This document shows, piece by piece, positions 5,152 to 6,605 of a DNA stretch of 6,605 bases (its first letter is position 1; every line of letters starts with the position of its first letter). The notes under the pieces were generated by a model that made no database searches, had not been told where the DNA came from, and saw only the letters and a program-made list of their open reading frames with translations. Position numbers and translations under genes: made by a program. The stretch is from contig SFIL01000063.1 of the NCBI GenBank assembly GCA_004556205.1, positions 1 through 6,605 on the forward strand. Reading direction: 5' to 3'. The stretch comes from Clostridiales bacterium. GTDB taxonomy: Bacteria; Bacillota; Clostridia; Oscillospirales; Oscillospiraceae.

Positions 5152-6351
5152 TTGAATCTGACAGAGCTTGCGCTGCGCCGTGCCGGCGCCGCTGATTTAC
5201 GTGAATTTCAGTCCCGCGAGGGACTTTTTCCGTCCGGACGGGAGGATATTCTGACCATGCAGCGCCTTGCACCCTATCTTTTAGGGTATGAACGCTATAT
5301 GGTCAAGCCGAATGATACCTATTATAAAATTGCGCGGCAGTACGGCACGAGCGTACAAGCCATTTTAACCGCCAATCCCGCGCAAGACCCGCGCCGTCTG
5401 CGTGCCGGGCAATATCTGATCGTACCCTTCGGCTTTCCTGTTGTACCGACCGACCTGCCCTTTACCTCGGAGCTGTTGGACGTATGCGTGCGCGGGTTGA
5501 CCGCACGCTACCCCTTCATCTCCCGCCGCACCATCGCCACGACCGCTTTCGGCAGACCCGTGACCCTGCTCAAAATCGGGAACGGTCAGCGCTCATTGCT
5601 GTATAACGCATCGCATCACGCGAACGAATGGATCACAACGCCCGTTTTGCTGCGGTTTTTGGAGGAGTACGCCGATGCGGTTGCCAACGGCGGCTCGATT
5701 TTTGCGTTGGATGCGCAGTCGCTTTTCCGCAACACGCAGCTCTATCTTGTACCGATGGTCAATCCCGATGGGGTAGATCTGGTTACGGGCGCAATCGACC
5801 CGAACAGCACCGAATACGAGGCGGCGGAGATGATTGCCGCATATTTCCCCGCAATTCCGTTTCCCGAGGGCTGGAAGGCGAATCTGCGCGGCGTCGATCT
5901 GAATCTGAACTACCCCGCAGGCTGGGAACAGGCAATGGAGAATAAATTTGCGCTTGGCTTTACGCGCCCCGCGCCGCGTGATTTTGTCGGCTTTGCGCCG
6001 CTCGATCAGCCCGAGACGGCGGCGATGGCGGCGCTGACGCAAGAGGTCAATCCGCGTCTGACGCTCTCGTATCACACGCAGGGTGAGGTTATTTATTGGA
6101 AATTTCTTGACTTCAATCCGCCCGACGCACGGGCGATCGGGGAGGAATTCGCCCGCGTCAGCGGTTACGCGCTCGAGGATACACCCTATGCCTCTGGCTT
6201 TGCGGGGTACAAGGACTGGTTCATTCAGGATTTCAACCGCCCGGGCTATACGATTGAAGCAGGGCTTGGCGTCAGCCCGCTGCCGCTTTCCCGGTTCCCG
6301 ACGATCTATGAGAAAAACCTCGGCATCCTCGCTCTCGGCTTAACGCTCTGA
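5152..6351 (+). CDS. LysM and M14 zinc peptidase, gamma-D-glutamyl-diaminopimelate endopeptidase I-like
   Basis: A 399-aa protein. Residues 1-46 look like the tail of a peptidoglycan-binding fold (LREFQSREGLFPSG...). Residues 49-92 are one LysM repeat (MVKPNDTYYKIARQYGTS to AGQYLIVP). Residues 105-399 are an M14 carboxypeptidase-fold domain. Zinc ligands His156 and Glu159 lie in SHHANEW and His308 in SYHTQGE. The catalytic Glu369 is in GYTIEAGLG. RGVDLNLNYPAGWE (246-259) is the form typical of bacterial gamma-D-Glu-L-diamino-acid endopeptidases (ENP1/DppA-like, B. sphaericus endopeptidase I), which cut the D-Glu-mDAP bond of muropeptides. No signal peptide is visible, as in sporulation-associated relatives, so action in the cytoplasm or on internal or spore wall material is possible. 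The TTG start is supported by GGGGGAGGGG about 7 bases upstream; the first in-frame ATG is residue 36. Confidence 0.92.
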   Translation: MNLTELALRRAGAADLREFQSREGLFPSGREDILTMQRLAPYLLGYERYMVKPNDTYYKIARQYGTSVQAILTANPAQDPRRLRAGQYLIVPFGFPVVPTDLPFTSELLDVCVRGLTARYPFISRRTIATTAFGRPVTLLKIGNGQRSLLYNASHHANEWITTPVLLRFLEEYADAVANGGSIFALDAQSLFRNTQLYLVPMVNPDGVDLVTGAIDPNSTEYEAAEMIAAYFPAIPFPEGWKANLRGVDLNLNYPAGWEQAMENKFALGFTRPAPRDFVGFAPLDQPETAAMAALTQEVNPRLTLSYHTQGEVIYWKFLDFNPPDARAIGEEFARVSGYALEDTPYASGFAGYKDWFIQDFNRPGYTIEAGLGVSPLPLSRFPTIYEKNLGILALGLTL

Positions 6352-6381
6352 CCTTTCGCTGCACCTCCGCAGACCTGCTGC

Positions 6382-6460
6382 GCAAACAGGAATGACCTCC
6401 CGCGCGACTTTATCTCAGCCGCCGCAGGTCATTCCTGTTTGCTGTCGTTTTTCTTCTTTT
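6382..6460 (+). terminator. Long-stem terminator after the M14 peptidase gene
   Basis: GCAAACAGGAATGACCT (6382-6398) and its exact inverted copy (6426-6442) form a perfect 17-bp stem with a 27-base GC-rich loop, 30 bases after the stop codon. A broken T-run (6448-6460, TTTTTCTTCTTTT) follows after 5 bases. The stem and loop are larger than usual, so it may double as a small structured RNA or repeat. Confidence 0.7.
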
Positions 6461-6605
6461 GTCACATATCGTTGTAATACCCGCACAGACGCGCCCCTTC
6501 TTTTGGGAAAATGTTCATTTGTCAATGATGTGAGACTGGAAAAACGCGAAAGAGTTGCGAGATTAGGAAGGCGGTTTTGCTGACGGAGGGAGGGCGTAGC
6601 CCGAG
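6461..6605. other. Gene-free right edge
   Basis: No frame here has a ribosome site and protein-like sequence. The window ends in GGGAGGGCGTAGCCCGAG, which contains the short palindrome GGGC-GTA-GCCC and may be the start of a repeat or hairpin cut by the edge. An isolated TTGACA on the minus strand (6514-6519) lacks a -10 at the right distance. Confidence 0.4.

Noticed and set aside
6392..6583. A 63-codon plus-strand frame at the right edge.
   Set aside because: It starts inside the terminator stem and runs through the T-tract, with no ribosome site.

Overview
The window looks like chromosomal DNA of a moderately high-GC gut-type Clostridia (Oscillospiraceae/Ruminococcaceae-like). The evidence is the gene content (PfkB kinase with a fused HTH next to PsuG, DUF939-type exporter, short XRE regulator, LysM-M14 peptidase), strong GGAGG ribosome binding sites, sigma-A-type promoters and GTG/TTG starts. 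The assignment rests on protein and sequence style only; no rRNA or marker gene is present.

Layout from left to right. Bases 1-243 hold no convincing gene but a dense run of palindromes that could fold as a multi-hairpin RNA, with a possible leftward promoter at 191-219. Bases 244-379 hold nothing clear except one weak inverted repeat. A degraded copy of an intergenic palindromic repeat (380-434) and a good rho-independent terminator (447-477) close a leftward operon. That operon is psuK (HTH-PfkB pseudouridine kinase, 2519-1428) followed 17 bases later by psuG (pseudouridine-5'-phosphate glycosidase, 1410-493). Together they convert pseudouridine to uracil and ribose 5-phosphate. A near-consensus promoter (TTGACA-17-TATGAT) and an AT-rich palindrome with a 21-bp-spaced direct repeat precede psuK; these may be the operator for the kinase's own HTH domain. 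Upstream on the same strand is a phosphinothricin-acetyltransferase-like GNAT gene (3145-2618). It diverges from a rightward aromatic-acid-exporter-like membrane protein gene (3269-4177).

Between the convergent ends of the exporter and an XRE regulator lies a near-perfect 34-bp inverted repeat (4289-4374), the better copy of the repeat family seen at 380-434. The XRE regulator gene (4738-4409, leftward) is divided from a rightward pair by an AT-rich control region. In it, two divergent promoters overlap at their -10 boxes, centred within a 51-bp inverted repeat (4891-4941). The rightward pair is a 48-aa protein gene (4958-5104) and a LysM plus M14 metallopeptidase gene (5152-6351, TTG start), resembling gamma-D-glutamyl-diaminopimelate endopeptidase I. 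A 17-bp stem with a T-rich tail (6382-6460) terminates it. The last ~145 bases show no gene.

No CRISPR array, tRNA, rRNA or intact mobile element was seen. The least explained parts are the left-end palindrome cluster and the symmetric switch-like promoter region in front of the small protein and peptidase.
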